From: an uncultured Alphaproteobacteria bacterium
GTDB taxonomy: Bacteria > Pseudomonadota > Alphaproteobacteria > RF32 > CAG-239
Direction: 5' to 3'
DNA: 64,000 nucleotides
Assembly (NCBI GenBank): GCA_944390275.1
Contig: CALXPL010000005.1
Location: 1 to 64,000 of the forward strand
Position numbers and translations under genes: made by a program. The notes under the pieces were generated by a model that worked only from the letters and a program-made list of their open reading frames with translations, had not been told where the DNA came from and did not search any database. This document shows, piece by piece, positions 33,587-42,444 of the stretch; position 1 is the first letter of the stretch; each line of letters begins with the position of its first letter.

Positions 33587-34537
33587 ATGGTTAATAAAAA
33601 CAATGGGTTACCGCAAAAAGTACCCTCAAAGGAAATCGGTCCAGTCCAAGGTGTTTTAGATATTGGTGTAGAAATTACAAGAGATGTTAATGGTATTGAA
33701 ATGGGGGTCTTGGATAACGGAACTCCTTTTTTAAGCCAACGGGGGTTAGCTGTTTTATGTGGTGTTGAAAACGCACATATAGGGTTTTTATCAAAAGAAT
33801 GGGAAACAGAAAGAGATATATCCAAGAAAAAGAGATTACAATATATAAAAAATCATCTCGATTCTCAAGGTTATGCTGAAGATAAATTGTATATAGAAAC
33901 CAAAAAGGATGGAAAAATTATATATGCATACCCAGATATTGTTTGTATGGCAATTCTTGAGTATTATGCATTTGAAGCAACTGAAGTTAAGCAAGAAGCT
34001 TTAAACAATTATCGATTGCTTGCAAGATATTCATTCAGAGAATTTATATATAAAGCTGTAGGCTATAACCCAGAACAAAAACAATTAACGTCTTGGCGTT
34101 ATTATCATGACAGAGTTTCTTTGGTTAAAAATGCAGTTCCTAATAATTATTTTAGTATTTTTAATGAAATAGCAGGTCTATTTGTTGATATGATAGAAAG
34201 TGGGTTAACAATCAGTGATAATGTAATTCCTGATATCAGTGTGGGGCTAGTTTGGGGAAAATATTGGCTCGAGCAAAATTTATCAGCAGAGTATGGTGAA
34301 AGGGTAAAATATGAACATGATTATCCAGATTATTATCCTCAGTCAAAGTCAAATCCTCAAGCTCCTTGGGCGTATCCAATACAGGCACTGCCAGTTTTTC
34401 GAGAATGGTTTAAAAATAACTATTTGGCCATAAAATTTCCTAAATATATTATAGATAAAACAAAATTTGTTTCTGCTGAAAAAGAAAAAGCGATGAAACT
34501 GATTGAAAACCTTAATGGTAAAAAGCTTATAGCATAG
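33587..34537 (+). CDS. Prophage cargo protein, possibly antirepressor-like
   Basis: 316 residues, AT-rich, with its own promoter and followed by two terminators. The N-terminal part (LSQRGLAVLCGVENAHIGFL, later YAYPDIVCMAILEYYAFEAT) suggests a DNA- or protein-binding module like phage antirepressors. The C-terminal half (NNYFSIFNEIAGLFVDMIES, PDYYPQSKSNPQAPWAYPIQ, LPVFREWFKNNYL) resembles the P63C-like region of uncharacterised phage and plasmid proteins. I do not recognise a precise family. Confidence 0.6.
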   Translation: MVNKNNGLPQKVPSKEIGPVQGVLDIGVEITRDVNGIEMGVLDNGTPFLSQRGLAVLCGVENAHIGFLSKEWETERDISKKKRLQYIKNHLDSQGYAEDKLYIETKKDGKIIYAYPDIVCMAILEYYAFEATEVKQEALNNYRLLARYSFREFIYKAVGYNPEQKQLTSWRYYHDRVSLVKNAVPNNYFSIFNEIAGLFVDMIESGLTISDNVIPDISVGLVWGKYWLEQNLSAEYGERVKYEHDYPDYYPQSKSNPQAPWAYPIQALPVFREWFKNNYLAIKFPKYIIDKTKFVSAEKEKAMKLIENLNGKKLIA

Positions 34538-34601
34538 TTATGTCGCGACAAAAACAGACAAGACAAAAACTGAAAAATAGTTTATAAAAATAGCTATAAT
34601 C

Positions 34602-34637
34602 GGGAACGAGTTGTGCTTAAGGCTTGTTCCCTTTTTT
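34602..34637 (+). terminator. Terminator after cargo gene 33587
   Basis: GGGAACGAG, 12-base loop, CTTGTTCCC, then TTTTTT. Confidence 0.8.
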
Positions 34638-34643
34638 ATTTTC

Positions 34644-34677
34644 AGCCTGCAGATTAAATTCTGCGGGCTTTTTTTTA
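34644..34677 (+). terminator. Second terminator, directly before metK
   Basis: AGCCTGCAGA, TTAAAT loop, TCTGCGGGCT and eight T. The ribosome site and ATG of metK follow within 15 bases. Confidence 0.85.
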
Positions 34678-34690
34678 TGAAGGAAAAGCT

Positions 34691-35692
34691 ATGAAAAAGA
34701 CGGCAGAGTTTGTTTCTCTCGGGCATCCAGATAAAACCGCAGATTATATTTCATCATACATTTTGGATCGCCTGCTGGCTCAAGATAAGAATGTCCTTTA
34801 TGCGGTGGAGGTTTTGCTTAAAGACAATACTGTAGTTTTAGGCGGAGAAGTCTCCGGAAATATCGATTTGTCAGAGGTTAAAGAGTTTGTCAAAGATGCT
34901 TTGCGAGATATTGGCTATGATGAGAACTATGCAGCGCGCTGGGGAAAATATGCGATTGATGTCCGTAAAGTTGAAATTATTAACCTTATTGGGCAACAAT
35001 CAGCAGACATAAAACAAGGCATTGAACAGAACGGCTGGGGCGATCAAGGCGTATTTGTAGGTTATGCTTGCCAAGGGGAAGATTTTATCAGTCGTGAGAT
35101 GTTTTTAGCTCGCAAGTTAAATCGAGCTTTGTATCAAGAAGCTCACCAAAGTAAAAATCTGGGGATTGATATTAAAACTCAGATAACCTTGGATGCTTGT
35201 GGTAACGTGGAAACAGCTATTGCTGCCGTTCCAATGTTAGAATATGATGATCTGACGGATTTTATTATTGAAACGCTAAATGAAAAGCCAAAAAATATCA
35301 TTATTAACGGCACCGGAACTTATCAATACCATTCCTCAATAGCAGATTGTGGTGTTACCGGTCGAAAACTTGCTTGCGATTTTTATGGCGTAACTTGCCC
35401 GATTGGCGGAGGTAGCCCTTGGGCCAAAGATGCCAGTAAAGCTGATGTTAGCTTAAATATTTATGCCCGCAAGCTAGCCTTGAGATATTTGGAAGATAAT
35501 GATGAATGCTTTGTTTATTTATCGTCTTGTATTGGAAAGTCAGAACTTCCAAGTGCTGAAGTTAAAACCATCAAGGAAGGTAAAATCCAAACCACAACGC
35601 TGTCAATCACTCAAACCCCATCCGAAATTATATCAGAATTAGGCCTAAATCAGCCGATCTTTGCAAAGTTATGCCAGTATAGCTTGAGTTGA
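34691..35692 (+). CDS. metK: Phage S-adenosylmethionine synthetase
   Basis: 333 residues, about 50 shorter than the usual cellular enzyme. FVSLGHPDKTADYISSYILD is the methionine/ATP start motif, NGWGDQGVFVGYAC holds the conserved GDQG, and CPIGGGSPWAKDASKADVS corresponds to the usual GGGAFSGKDPTKVDRS loop with substitutions. The catalytic His and Lys of these motifs are kept. It would make SAM from ATP and methionine. In the core phage gene order it precedes the methyltransferase at 38608, now separated by the inserted nuclease-ATPase pair. Confidence 0.88.
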   Translation: MKKTAEFVSLGHPDKTADYISSYILDRLLAQDKNVLYAVEVLLKDNTVVLGGEVSGNIDLSEVKEFVKDALRDIGYDENYAARWGKYAIDVRKVEIINLIGQQSADIKQGIEQNGWGDQGVFVGYACQGEDFISREMFLARKLNRALYQEAHQSKNLGIDIKTQITLDACGNVETAIAAVPMLEYDDLTDFIIETLNEKPKNIIINGTGTYQYHSSIADCGVTGRKLACDFYGVTCPIGGGSPWAKDASKADVSLNIYARKLALRYLEDNDECFVYLSSCIGKSELPSAEVKTIKEGKIQTTTLSITQTPSEIISELGLNQPIFAKLCQYSLS

Positions 35693-35755
35693 AAATATTT
35701 ATTGTTTTTTTATTTTTTGTTGTTACTATATGTAAAAATTTGGAAAAGTAATACA

Positions 35756-36784
35756 ATGTCCTACACAGTAACAGCATCTGAACGAAATAATGAAAGTGCA
35801 TCCACTCAGGAGACAAAAGCACTTTTGTATCTTATGAGCTTTAGACAAGATAGTGAGGATATTTTTTATTACGTTATAGACTTTTTTAATGATGTAACTG
35901 GGGTAGATAGAGCTGGTTCTTGTGGGTGGGATATCCAATCTAAGGCAAGTAATAATTTATCACAAGCAGTTGTTGGAAGATATCTTGTAACTTTATACAA
36001 AAACTACTTATCAGAATTTCAATTTAATTCTTATATCTTATTTGCTAATGGCTTTTTGCCGTCTATATTAATAGATAAAGATTTGCGTGAATTTAATATT
36101 TGTAATTTTACAGATAAAGCTCAGAAGGCAATATTAAAAAATTTAAAAGAGGAAGCTTTAAAAAAAACATATATAGACAATAGTTTAATTACAGATGCAA
36201 ATATTAGTGATTTTTTATCTAAAGTTACTTTCGTTGTTGCTGACGCAGATAAGGCAAATTACATAAAAAAAATAGTAAAAATTAATCCTAGTATTTTACC
36301 TTCAGATGATTATCTGAATCGGATATTTGACCAAATTAGAGCAAAACAATCAGATAAAAAGAATATAAATACAGAGAATGTGACAATTAATGTTCTTGCT
36401 GATTTTGTTAGGTATAACAAACACTTAACAAATCACGAAGTCAAAATGTTGGTTTTAAGTCGTTTAATTCATCGAAGTGGTATAGATAAAACTCCAATAA
36501 GTTTCTTATCAGTTTTGGCAAACCATAATGAATTAGAACAGCACGAAATTTTGGAGGAATGTCAAGATTGTATGGCTCGTGTTATGTGCGATATAAATAA
36601 TGGAGTGGCATATTGGAGTTTATTTGAAGATATATACAAATACGTTTCATTATATCCAATGTATAATGTGGATAGGATATATAGCTTACTAGATGCCAAT
36701 AAAATTAATAGAGTCCAATTTTTAAATATCAATTCAACGAAGTTTTTTATAGCATTAGTGAAAGATGGGTTACAATATGATTAA
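35756..36784 (+). CDS. Candidate Cap4-like nuclease, Lamassu-like module
   Basis: 342 residues from the ATG at 35756. The N-terminal 70 residues fit the Cap4/DUF4297 dsDNA nuclease pattern: SASTQETKALLYLMSF, then VDRAGSCGWDIQSKAS, where Asp59 and Gln-x-Lys (61-63) look like the D...QxK core of a PD-(D/E)XK fold. The remaining helical part (about 190-340) may be the partner-binding region. The last eight bases overlap the SMC-like gene from its preferred start at 36777. Very AT-rich compared with the flanking phage genes. No similarity search was possible. Confidence 0.6.
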   Translation: MSYTVTASERNNESASTQETKALLYLMSFRQDSEDIFYYVIDFFNDVTGVDRAGSCGWDIQSKASNNLSQAVVGRYLVTLYKNYLSEFQFNSYILFANGFLPSILIDKDLREFNICNFTDKAQKAILKNLKEEALKKTYIDNSLITDANISDFLSKVTFVVADADKANYIKKIVKINPSILPSDDYLNRIFDQIRAKQSDKKNINTENVTINVLADFVRYNKHLTNHEVKMLVLSRLIHRSGIDKTPISFLSVLANHNELEQHEILEECQDCMARVMCDINNGVAYWSLFEDIYKYVSLYPMYNVDRIYSLLDANKINRVQFLNINSTKFFIALVKDGLQYD

Positions 36785-38402
36785 CTTTTTAAGTATTTAT
36801 ATTGGTAATGAAAAAGAAGCTTTTTGTGAAACAAGGCTTGATAAAGGGCTTAATGTTGTATATAGCAATGACAACAATAAGGGAAAAACTATTGTTTTGC
36901 AGGGGCTTTATTACGCTTTAGGAAATACTCCTATTTTTCCAAGTACATTTGATTATGAAAATTATTATTTTATTGTTGATTTATCGCTTGGAAACGAGAA
37001 ATTTTCTGTATGCCGAAAGAATAAAACTTTTTTATTTAGAGATATGAAAACTCTTAATATTTTTAATAGCAGTTCAGAGTTTAAAAGATTTTTTGACGAA
37101 AAAATATATGCTATACCAAGGATAATAAAAGATGATAGAGAGAAAATAGCTGATTTAGATTTATTTTATCAAATGTTTTTTGTAGGGCAAGACAAAAGAG
37201 ATACATCTAAAATATTTAACAGTGGATACAATAATAAAGATGATTTTATGAATATGCTGTATTCTTTTGCAGGATGTTCAAAAATAACATCAAATATAGA
37301 TATAGAAGATATAAAAAGAAAACAAAAATCATTAAAAGAAGAACGAGAACTTATACGAAAAAAGGAAAAATTTTTAAGTAAACATTCTTCTTCTGCAGAG
37401 TTTGCTACGTACACAGTAGATCGGGAATTATATTTAAAAAAAATTCGTAATGCAGAAATGTTGAATGATAAGTTGATATCGTTAAAAAATGAGCGTAATA
37501 GAATTCAAAATCGTAAACTGAAAAATGAAGCTCTTATCAGCGAATTACGTTCTTTGAATCGTTCATTAACTGAAGGTTCTCTTGTTTGTCTAGATTGTCG
37601 TGGACAACATATTGGGTACGAGAATGCAAATAAAGATGTAAATTTTGATGTTTCAGATAATGAAATCAGAAATAATGTCATGTCTGCTATTCAAAGAAGA
37701 ATAGATAGTGCTCGTGAAGATGTAGAAATAATTAATAAAAAAATATTTGAGGTACAAAGAGAATTAAAAGAGGTATTAAAAGATAAAGATATATCATTTG
37801 AAAACATTGTATTATATAAAGACAGTATTCAATCATCTGAATCTGCGGATGAGCGTATTAATCAAATTGATTGTGAGTTAAATAGATATGATAATTTATT
37901 AAAAATGGAAAAAGACAAAGAGAATTTAAATGCATTAACTAGAGATTCTCTACTAAATAAATTATTGTTCGAAATGAACGCTTTATATAAAATACTAGAA
38001 CCAACAGGACGTTTTACTTTTGATGCATTGTTTTCTAAAAGAGATGTTAACTATTCAGGCAGCGAAGAGTGTGAATATTATCTCATAAAGTTATATGCTA
38101 TGGCTAAAATATTAAAACATCCTTTTCCAATAATTATGGATGGTTTCAGAGAAGGAGAAATATCAACAGCAAAAGAAAGTATAATTATAGAAAAATATAA
38201 AGAATTACCCAATCAAGTTATATTTAGTGCCACCTTAAAAGAGCAAGAATTGGATAAGTATAATACATTTTCGAATATAAATCCTATTGATTATTCAAAG
38301 AATGTCTCCCATCACATATTGAATCATCATGATGTAGATTTATTATTACAGAAGCTTTCAGAATTTTCTGTAACTTTATGTGCGGGTCCTTCCTGTGATT
38401 AA
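36777..38402 (+). CDS. Rad50/SMC-like ATPase, Lamassu-like module
   Basis: 541 residues from the ATG at 36777; a start at 36765 adds four residues. MINFLSIYIG then a Walker A-like loop (YSNDNNKGKTIVLQGLYYAL, about 29-48), in which the first Gly of the usual GxxGxGKS is replaced. Long charged coiled coil at about 178-395 with a CLDC motif at 271-274 near its middle, as in a Rad50 zinc hook. Walker B-like HPFPIIMDGF lies near the C-terminus. SMC-like ATPases coupled to a Cap4 nuclease are the core of Lamassu-type defence. Confidence 0.65.
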   Translation: MINFLSIYIGNEKEAFCETRLDKGLNVVYSNDNNKGKTIVLQGLYYALGNTPIFPSTFDYENYYFIVDLSLGNEKFSVCRKNKTFLFRDMKTLNIFNSSSEFKRFFDEKIYAIPRIIKDDREKIADLDLFYQMFFVGQDKRDTSKIFNSGYNNKDDFMNMLYSFAGCSKITSNIDIEDIKRKQKSLKEERELIRKKEKFLSKHSSSAEFATYTVDRELYLKKIRNAEMLNDKLISLKNERNRIQNRKLKNEALISELRSLNRSLTEGSLVCLDCRGQHIGYENANKDVNFDVSDNEIRNNVMSAIQRRIDSAREDVEIINKKIFEVQRELKEVLKDKDISFENIVLYKDSIQSSESADERINQIDCELNRYDNLLKMEKDKENLNALTRDSLLNKLLFEMNALYKILEPTGRFTFDALFSKRDVNYSGSEECEYYLIKLYAMAKILKHPFPIIMDGFREGEISTAKESIIIEKYKELPNQVIFSATLKEQELDKYNTFSNINPIDYSKNVSHHILNHHDVDLLLQKLSEFSVTLCAGPSCD

Positions 38403-38458
38403 ACCTTATGCGGGGGCGCAAGCCGCGGCATTTTTCTAGCGAAACAAAAATTTTTTGG

Positions 38459-38571
38459 CTGGTCACTGGTCACCTATAAATCACAAAATATCAATAAGTT
38501 ATGAAATCTGGCTGGTCACTTTGACTGGTCACCCTTCGGTCGCTTCGGTTACTGGTCAGTTGACTGGTCAC
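38459..38571 (+). repeat. Cluster of CTGGTCAC repeats before the methyltransferase
   Basis: CTGGTCAC at 38459, 38466, 38512, 38525 and 38564 and CTGGTCAG at 38552: six copies in 113 bases, several as TTGACTGGTCAC. Spacing is irregular, so it is not a CRISPR. It lies between the cargo pair and the methyltransferase start. Confidence 0.75.
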
Positions 38572-38607
38572 TTGAAGCGATTTTTTATCTGTCTCGTGGA
38601 GAAAATC

Positions 38608-39879
38608 ATGGAGTTTTTAGAGAATTATCCTACCGATAAGCTCATTCCTTATGCACGCAATTCTCGCACGCATAATGATGAGCAAATCGCTCAAATTGTC
38701 GCCAGCATCAAGGAATTTGGTTTCACAAATCCGATTTTAATCGGAGGTGATGATGTTATTATTGCCGGACATGGCCGACTTTTGGCCGCGCAGCGTATGG
38801 GGTTAAAAGAAGTTCCGGTTATTCGTCTGCCTCATTTAAGTGAAACCCAACGTAAAGCCTTAGTTATCGCCGATAATAAAATTGCGCTTAATGCCGGTTG
38901 GGATGAGGAAATGCTAGCTCTGGAAATGAAAGAACTCTCTGAGCTTGATTTTGATTTAGATATTTTAGGATTTTCAGAGGAAGAACTCAAAGAATTAAAT
39001 ACATTCGGAGAGGCAGCTTCAGAACCGCAAACAGAAGAAGATGAAATTCCCGAACTTCCAACGGAAGCCATAACAAAGCCAGGAGATATCTGGATTTTAG
39101 GAAATCATAGATTGCTTTGCGGAGATACAACGCTGATAGATGATGTTCAGAAACTTATGCAAAATGACGTCGCAGATATGATTTTTACCGATCCGCCGTA
39201 TAATGTGAATTATGGTTCCACCATGAAAGACAGCATCCGTTATCATGCCGGCTCATTAGGTGGTCGTAAGATAATGAACGATAATTTAGGAGACGGATTT
39301 GCCCAATTTCTGACCGACGCCTTATCTAATCTGATGATGTATTGTCAAGGAGCTGCCTATGTTTGCATGAGTTCAAGCGAGCTACATACTCTTTACAATT
39401 CATTTATCAATGCCGGAGGTAAGTGGTCAACCTTTATTATCTGGGCAAAAAACACTTTTACCTTAGGCCGAGCAGATTATCAACGGCAGTATGAGCCAAT
39501 TTTATATGGTTGGCGGGCCGATAATAAGCATTATTGGTGCGGAGATCGCAATCAATCAGACGTTTGGGAATACAATAAACCGGTCAAGAATGATTTGCAC
39601 CCGACAATGAAGCCTGTTGAGCTTGTGGAAAGAGCCATAAACAACAGTTCAAAACCAGGAGATGTCGTTTTAGACGGCTTTGGTGGTTCCGGATCAACTC
39701 TTATTGCAGCCGAAAAAACCGGTCGAAAGGCAAGACTTATAGAGCTTGATCCCAAGTTTTGTGATGTGATTGTAAAGCGTTGGGAAGAATATAGCGGAAA
39801 TAAAGCTCAATTACTTGAAAATCAAGCAGAATTAACTGGACTTCCAGACCAAGAAGAGCATTCATTGAACAAACAATGA
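38608..39879 (+). CDS. ParB-domain DNA methyltransferase (beta class N4/N6)
   Basis: 423 residues from the ATG at 38608 (GTGGAG upstream; a longer frame reads through the CTGGTCAC repeats and is unlikely). ParB-like nuclease-fold domain at about 1-95: LIPYARNSRTHNDEQI, ILIGGDDVIIAGHGRLLAAQ, VPVIRLPHLS. Methyltransferase: TDPPYN at 194-199, then near the C-terminus LHPTMKPVELVERAI and VLDGFGGSGSTLIAAEKTGR, i.e. motif IV before motif I, the beta order. A solitary phage enzyme without a cognate restriction gene, perhaps protecting phage DNA or marking packaging sites. metK upstream could supply SAM. Confidence 0.92.
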   Translation: MEFLENYPTDKLIPYARNSRTHNDEQIAQIVASIKEFGFTNPILIGGDDVIIAGHGRLLAAQRMGLKEVPVIRLPHLSETQRKALVIADNKIALNAGWDEEMLALEMKELSELDFDLDILGFSEEELKELNTFGEAASEPQTEEDEIPELPTEAITKPGDIWILGNHRLLCGDTTLIDDVQKLMQNDVADMIFTDPPYNVNYGSTMKDSIRYHAGSLGGRKIMNDNLGDGFAQFLTDALSNLMMYCQGAAYVCMSSSELHTLYNSFINAGGKWSTFIIWAKNTFTLGRADYQRQYEPILYGWRADNKHYWCGDRNQSDVWEYNKPVKNDLHPTMKPVELVERAINNSSKPGDVVLDGFGGSGSTLIAAEKTGRKARLIELDPKFCDVIVKRWEEYSGNKAQLLENQAELTGLPDQEEHSLNKQ

Positions 39880-39896
39880 AGCGAAAGGAGAGAAAA

Positions 39897-40100
39897 ATGT
39901 CTGATGTAAAATATCCCGAAATTACGGTTCAACTCGTTGGTCAAGACGGAAATGCGTTTAATTTACTGGGACTTTGCTTACGAGCCATGAGACGAGCAAA
40001 ACTATCTAAAGAAGAACAAGATGCTTTTTATAAAGAAGCAACAAGTAGTGATTATAACCATCTGTTAGCCACTTGTTCGGAATGGTTTAATATTGAATAA
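39897..40100 (+). CDS. Small conserved-looking phage protein
   Basis: 67 residues from the ATG at 39897 (AAAGGAG upstream). It starts MSDVKYPEITVQLVGQDGNA and has a helical middle (LCLRAMRRAKLSKEEQDAFY). Typical of small phage proteins between methyltransferase and terminase. Function unknown. Confidence 0.65.
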   Translation: MSDVKYPEITVQLVGQDGNAFNLLGLCLRAMRRAKLSKEEQDAFYKEATSSDYNHLLATCSEWFNIE

Positions 40101-40188
40101 TTATTGATTTTCAATGCGTTATTTACTGGACTTGTGTGTCAATAAGAGCGTTACTGTAGTTATAGAGAAAAAGATAAGGAGATTCAAA

Positions 40189-40479
40189 ATGTTAAGACAT
40201 AACGATGTTTTTATAATCGACATACAAGAGCAAGGCATTGAGGCAAAAGACAAAGATATTTTACTAGAGAGTTTTGAGGGATTGATGTGTAATACCAGCT
40301 CTTTGGTTAAAAAAGCCGAATACGATGTTGATGAATTTGCTTGGGCCGGACAGCATACCAAAGGTTATAGCCTCATTATGGAACGCCTGCTTAAAGAAAA
40401 GAGACTAGAACAATGGCGAGCAACCTTTATCAAAGATGGCACAGTTAAAATGATAGCTCTCGGCCAAGTAGAGTGTTAA
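40189..40479 (+). CDS. Small phage protein
   Basis: 96 residues from the ATG at 40189 (AAGGAG upstream; an earlier in-frame ATG at 40114 lacks one). Acidic, mixed alpha/beta character (VFIIDIQEQGIEAKDKDILL, then YSLIMERLLKEKRLEQW). No family recognised. Confidence 0.6.
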   Translation: MLRHNDVFIIDIQEQGIEAKDKDILLESFEGLMCNTSSLVKKAEYDVDEFAWAGQHTKGYSLIMERLLKEKRLEQWRATFIKDGTVKMIALGQVEC

Positions 40480-40564
40480 TAAAATAAAAATAATTATACA
40501 ATATAAGTATCATTAGTTTAATTTCATTATATAATGTTACTTACAACAGAAAAGGAAGAAACAA

Positions 40565-41884
40565 ATGGCAGAAGAGTTAGATGAGATTTATTTTGATGAT
40601 ACAGAGAATGAAGAAGCAACCGAAACTTTTCTGTCAAGTAACATTAACACAAATATAGCAGATCCCGATTTTTTTACATTAGTTAGAAGAATTAACAATG
40701 GTACTATAAATTTGCAGCCAGATTTTCAAAGAGGATATGTTTGGGATAATCATAAAGCTAGTAAATTAATAGAGTCTATTCTTTTAGGTATACCATTGCC
40801 TACAATCTATTTGGCGGAAGAAGCTAATGGAAAAGAAGTAGTTATTGATGGGCAACAGCGTCTTACAGCCGTAAAACTGTTTATGGAAAATGAATTTAAA
40901 TTGATTGGTATTCAATCATTTCCGGAATTAAATAAAAAATTATTTAAAGAATTACCCGATGATAAAAAGAAAACCATTGAGAATGGCTCTATTCGTACAA
41001 TTACATTTAAAAAAGATAGTGATGAAGATTTAAAGTTTGCTATTTTTGAAAGATTAAATACAGGTTCTGTTCCATTAAATGACATGGAGTTAAGAAACTG
41101 TATATATCGAGGTAATTATATAGAACTTTTAAAGAAAATGGCTGAAAATACGACTTTTAGAAAGTTAATAGGTATTAAAACAGCAGATAAAAGAATGAAA
41201 GATGTGGAACTAGTATTAAGATTTTCAGCCTTATATCATGCCACTTACTTAAACTATGAAGCTCCCATTAAAACATTTTTAAACAAGGATGCTAAAAAAT
41301 ATCAAAAAATATCAAAAGAAGATGCTGAAAAATTATTAAGTGCTTTTCATAATTCATTAAAAATCATAGATTCTTTGTTCGCGGATAAAGCTTTCAAACG
41401 TTACTATGCAGGTACAGATGCTAATAATTCCGGGTATTGGGAAAATAAAAAATTTAACGTATCTTTATATGATGCCCTCATGTTTGCCTTTAGAGATAAA
41501 GATGTAAATATGGTTATGAATACAAAGGATTTAATAAGAGAGGCCATTATAGGTCTCATGACTTCGGATGAGAAATTTATTGAATCTATATCCAGAAGTA
41601 CAAGTTCAAAAGACATGTTGCAATATCGTTGCGAAGTTGTTGAAAGACTTATTAAAGATGTTTTGAATACAACATCAAAGCAACCCCGTTGCTTTACATT
41701 AGAATTTAAACAACATCTATTCGACAATAATCCTACATGCGAAATTTGTGGCAATAGAATTGAACATATTGATGATGCAGCGGTGGACCATATAGAACAA
41801 TATTGGCAAGGAGGAAAAACGATTCCAGAAAATGCACGATTAACACATCGATATTGTAATAATGCACGAAAAAGAAAAGAATAA
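40565..41884 (+). CDS. DUF262-HNH protein, candidate phage-defence nuclease
   Basis: 439 residues. N-terminal DUF262 (GmrS/ParB-like) domain: INLQPDFQRGYVWDNHKASK, then SILLGIPLPTIYLAE and the hallmark VVIDGQQRLTAVKLF. C-terminal HNH nuclease: CEICGNRI, then VDHIEQYWQGGKTIPENARL and THRYCNNARKRK with the CxxC and Asp-His catalytic core. This architecture is seen in GmrSD-, BrxU- or SspE-like anti-phage nucleases. AT-rich, preceded by a TATAAT at 40530-40535 and followed by a strong terminator, so an independent cargo unit. Confidence 0.82.
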   Translation: MAEELDEIYFDDTENEEATETFLSSNINTNIADPDFFTLVRRINNGTINLQPDFQRGYVWDNHKASKLIESILLGIPLPTIYLAEEANGKEVVIDGQQRLTAVKLFMENEFKLIGIQSFPELNKKLFKELPDDKKKTIENGSIRTITFKKDSDEDLKFAIFERLNTGSVPLNDMELRNCIYRGNYIELLKKMAENTTFRKLIGIKTADKRMKDVELVLRFSALYHATYLNYEAPIKTFLNKDAKKYQKISKEDAEKLLSAFHNSLKIIDSLFADKAFKRYYAGTDANNSGYWENKKFNVSLYDALMFAFRDKDVNMVMNTKDLIREAIIGLMTSDEKFIESISRSTSSKDMLQYRCEVVERLIKDVLNTTSKQPRCFTLEFKQHLFDNNPTCEICGNRIEHIDDAAVDHIEQYWQGGKTIPENARLTHRYCNNARKRKE

Positions 41885-41887
41885 TCT

Positions 41888-41921
41888 AAAAAGGCTCAGA
41901 ATTATCTGAGCCTTTTCTTTT
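41888..41921 (+). terminator. Terminator after the DUF262-HNH cassette
   Basis: AAGGCTCAG, AATTAT loop, CTGAGCCTT then TTCTTTT, 14 bases before the small terminase ATG. Confidence 0.9.
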
Positions 41922-41934
41922 GCAGGAATAAAAC

Positions 41935-42444
41935 ATGGGGCAGAAAGTATCAATGCGGGAATATGCCAAGATTCGCGGTGTTCACCTTAATGCGGTGCAA
42001 ACGGCGGTAAAGAGCGGACGCATTCATAAAACGACAGACGGCAAGATAGATGTTGAAAAAGCCAATCAAGAATGGTTGCAAAATACTGATCCGAGCAAAT
42101 CTCGGCATCCGGAAAGTTTTTTTGAACATGGAAATGAGAATAGTAAGGTTAATCCTTCAAGCTTCCAACAAGCCAAAACTGCAGATGTTTACTATCGCGC
42201 CATGATTGCCAAGGCTAAACTTAAAAAAATGACAGGAGAAACGATTGACCGTAAGAAAGCCGGAATGCATGCTTTTAACCTCGGACGGTCTTTGCGTGAT
42301 TTGTTTGTTTCTTTTTCAACCCGTTACGGAGCTCTTATTGCCGCCGATTTAGAAACAGATGAACACAAAACTGTGGTGGTATTAGATGAGTATGTCCGAA
42401 AACTCTTATCCGAAAGCAAAGAACTTATTGAACGAGAGCTTTGA
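41935..42444 (+). CDS. Terminase small subunit, Nu1-like
   Basis: 169 residues. An N-terminal winged-helix/HTH start (SMREYAKIRGVHLNAVQTAV, KSGRIHKTTDGKIDVEKANQ) is followed by a helical domain (KTADVYYRAMIAKAKLKKMT) and a C-terminal helix. This is the layout of lambda Nu1/DUF1441-like small terminases that bind the packaging site. Overlaps the large subunit by 59 bases, and GCAGG precedes its ATG. Confidence 0.8.
   Translation: MGQKVSMREYAKIRGVHLNAVQTAVKSGRIHKTTDGKIDVEKANQEWLQNTDPSKSRHPESFFEHGNENSKVNPSSFQQAKTADVYYRAMIAKAKLKKMTGETIDRKKAGMHAFNLGRSLRDLFVSFSTRYGALIAADLETDEHKTVVVLDEYVRKLLSESKELIEREL

Noticed and set aside
38459-38571. CRISPR array
   Set aside because: Repeats are only eight bases with irregular spacing; no cas genes anywhere in the window.
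38455-38607. N-terminal extension of the ParB-methyltransferase
   Set aside because: The extension is a translation of the CTGGTCAC repeats, while the ATG at 38608 has a ribosome site and begins at the ParB domain.
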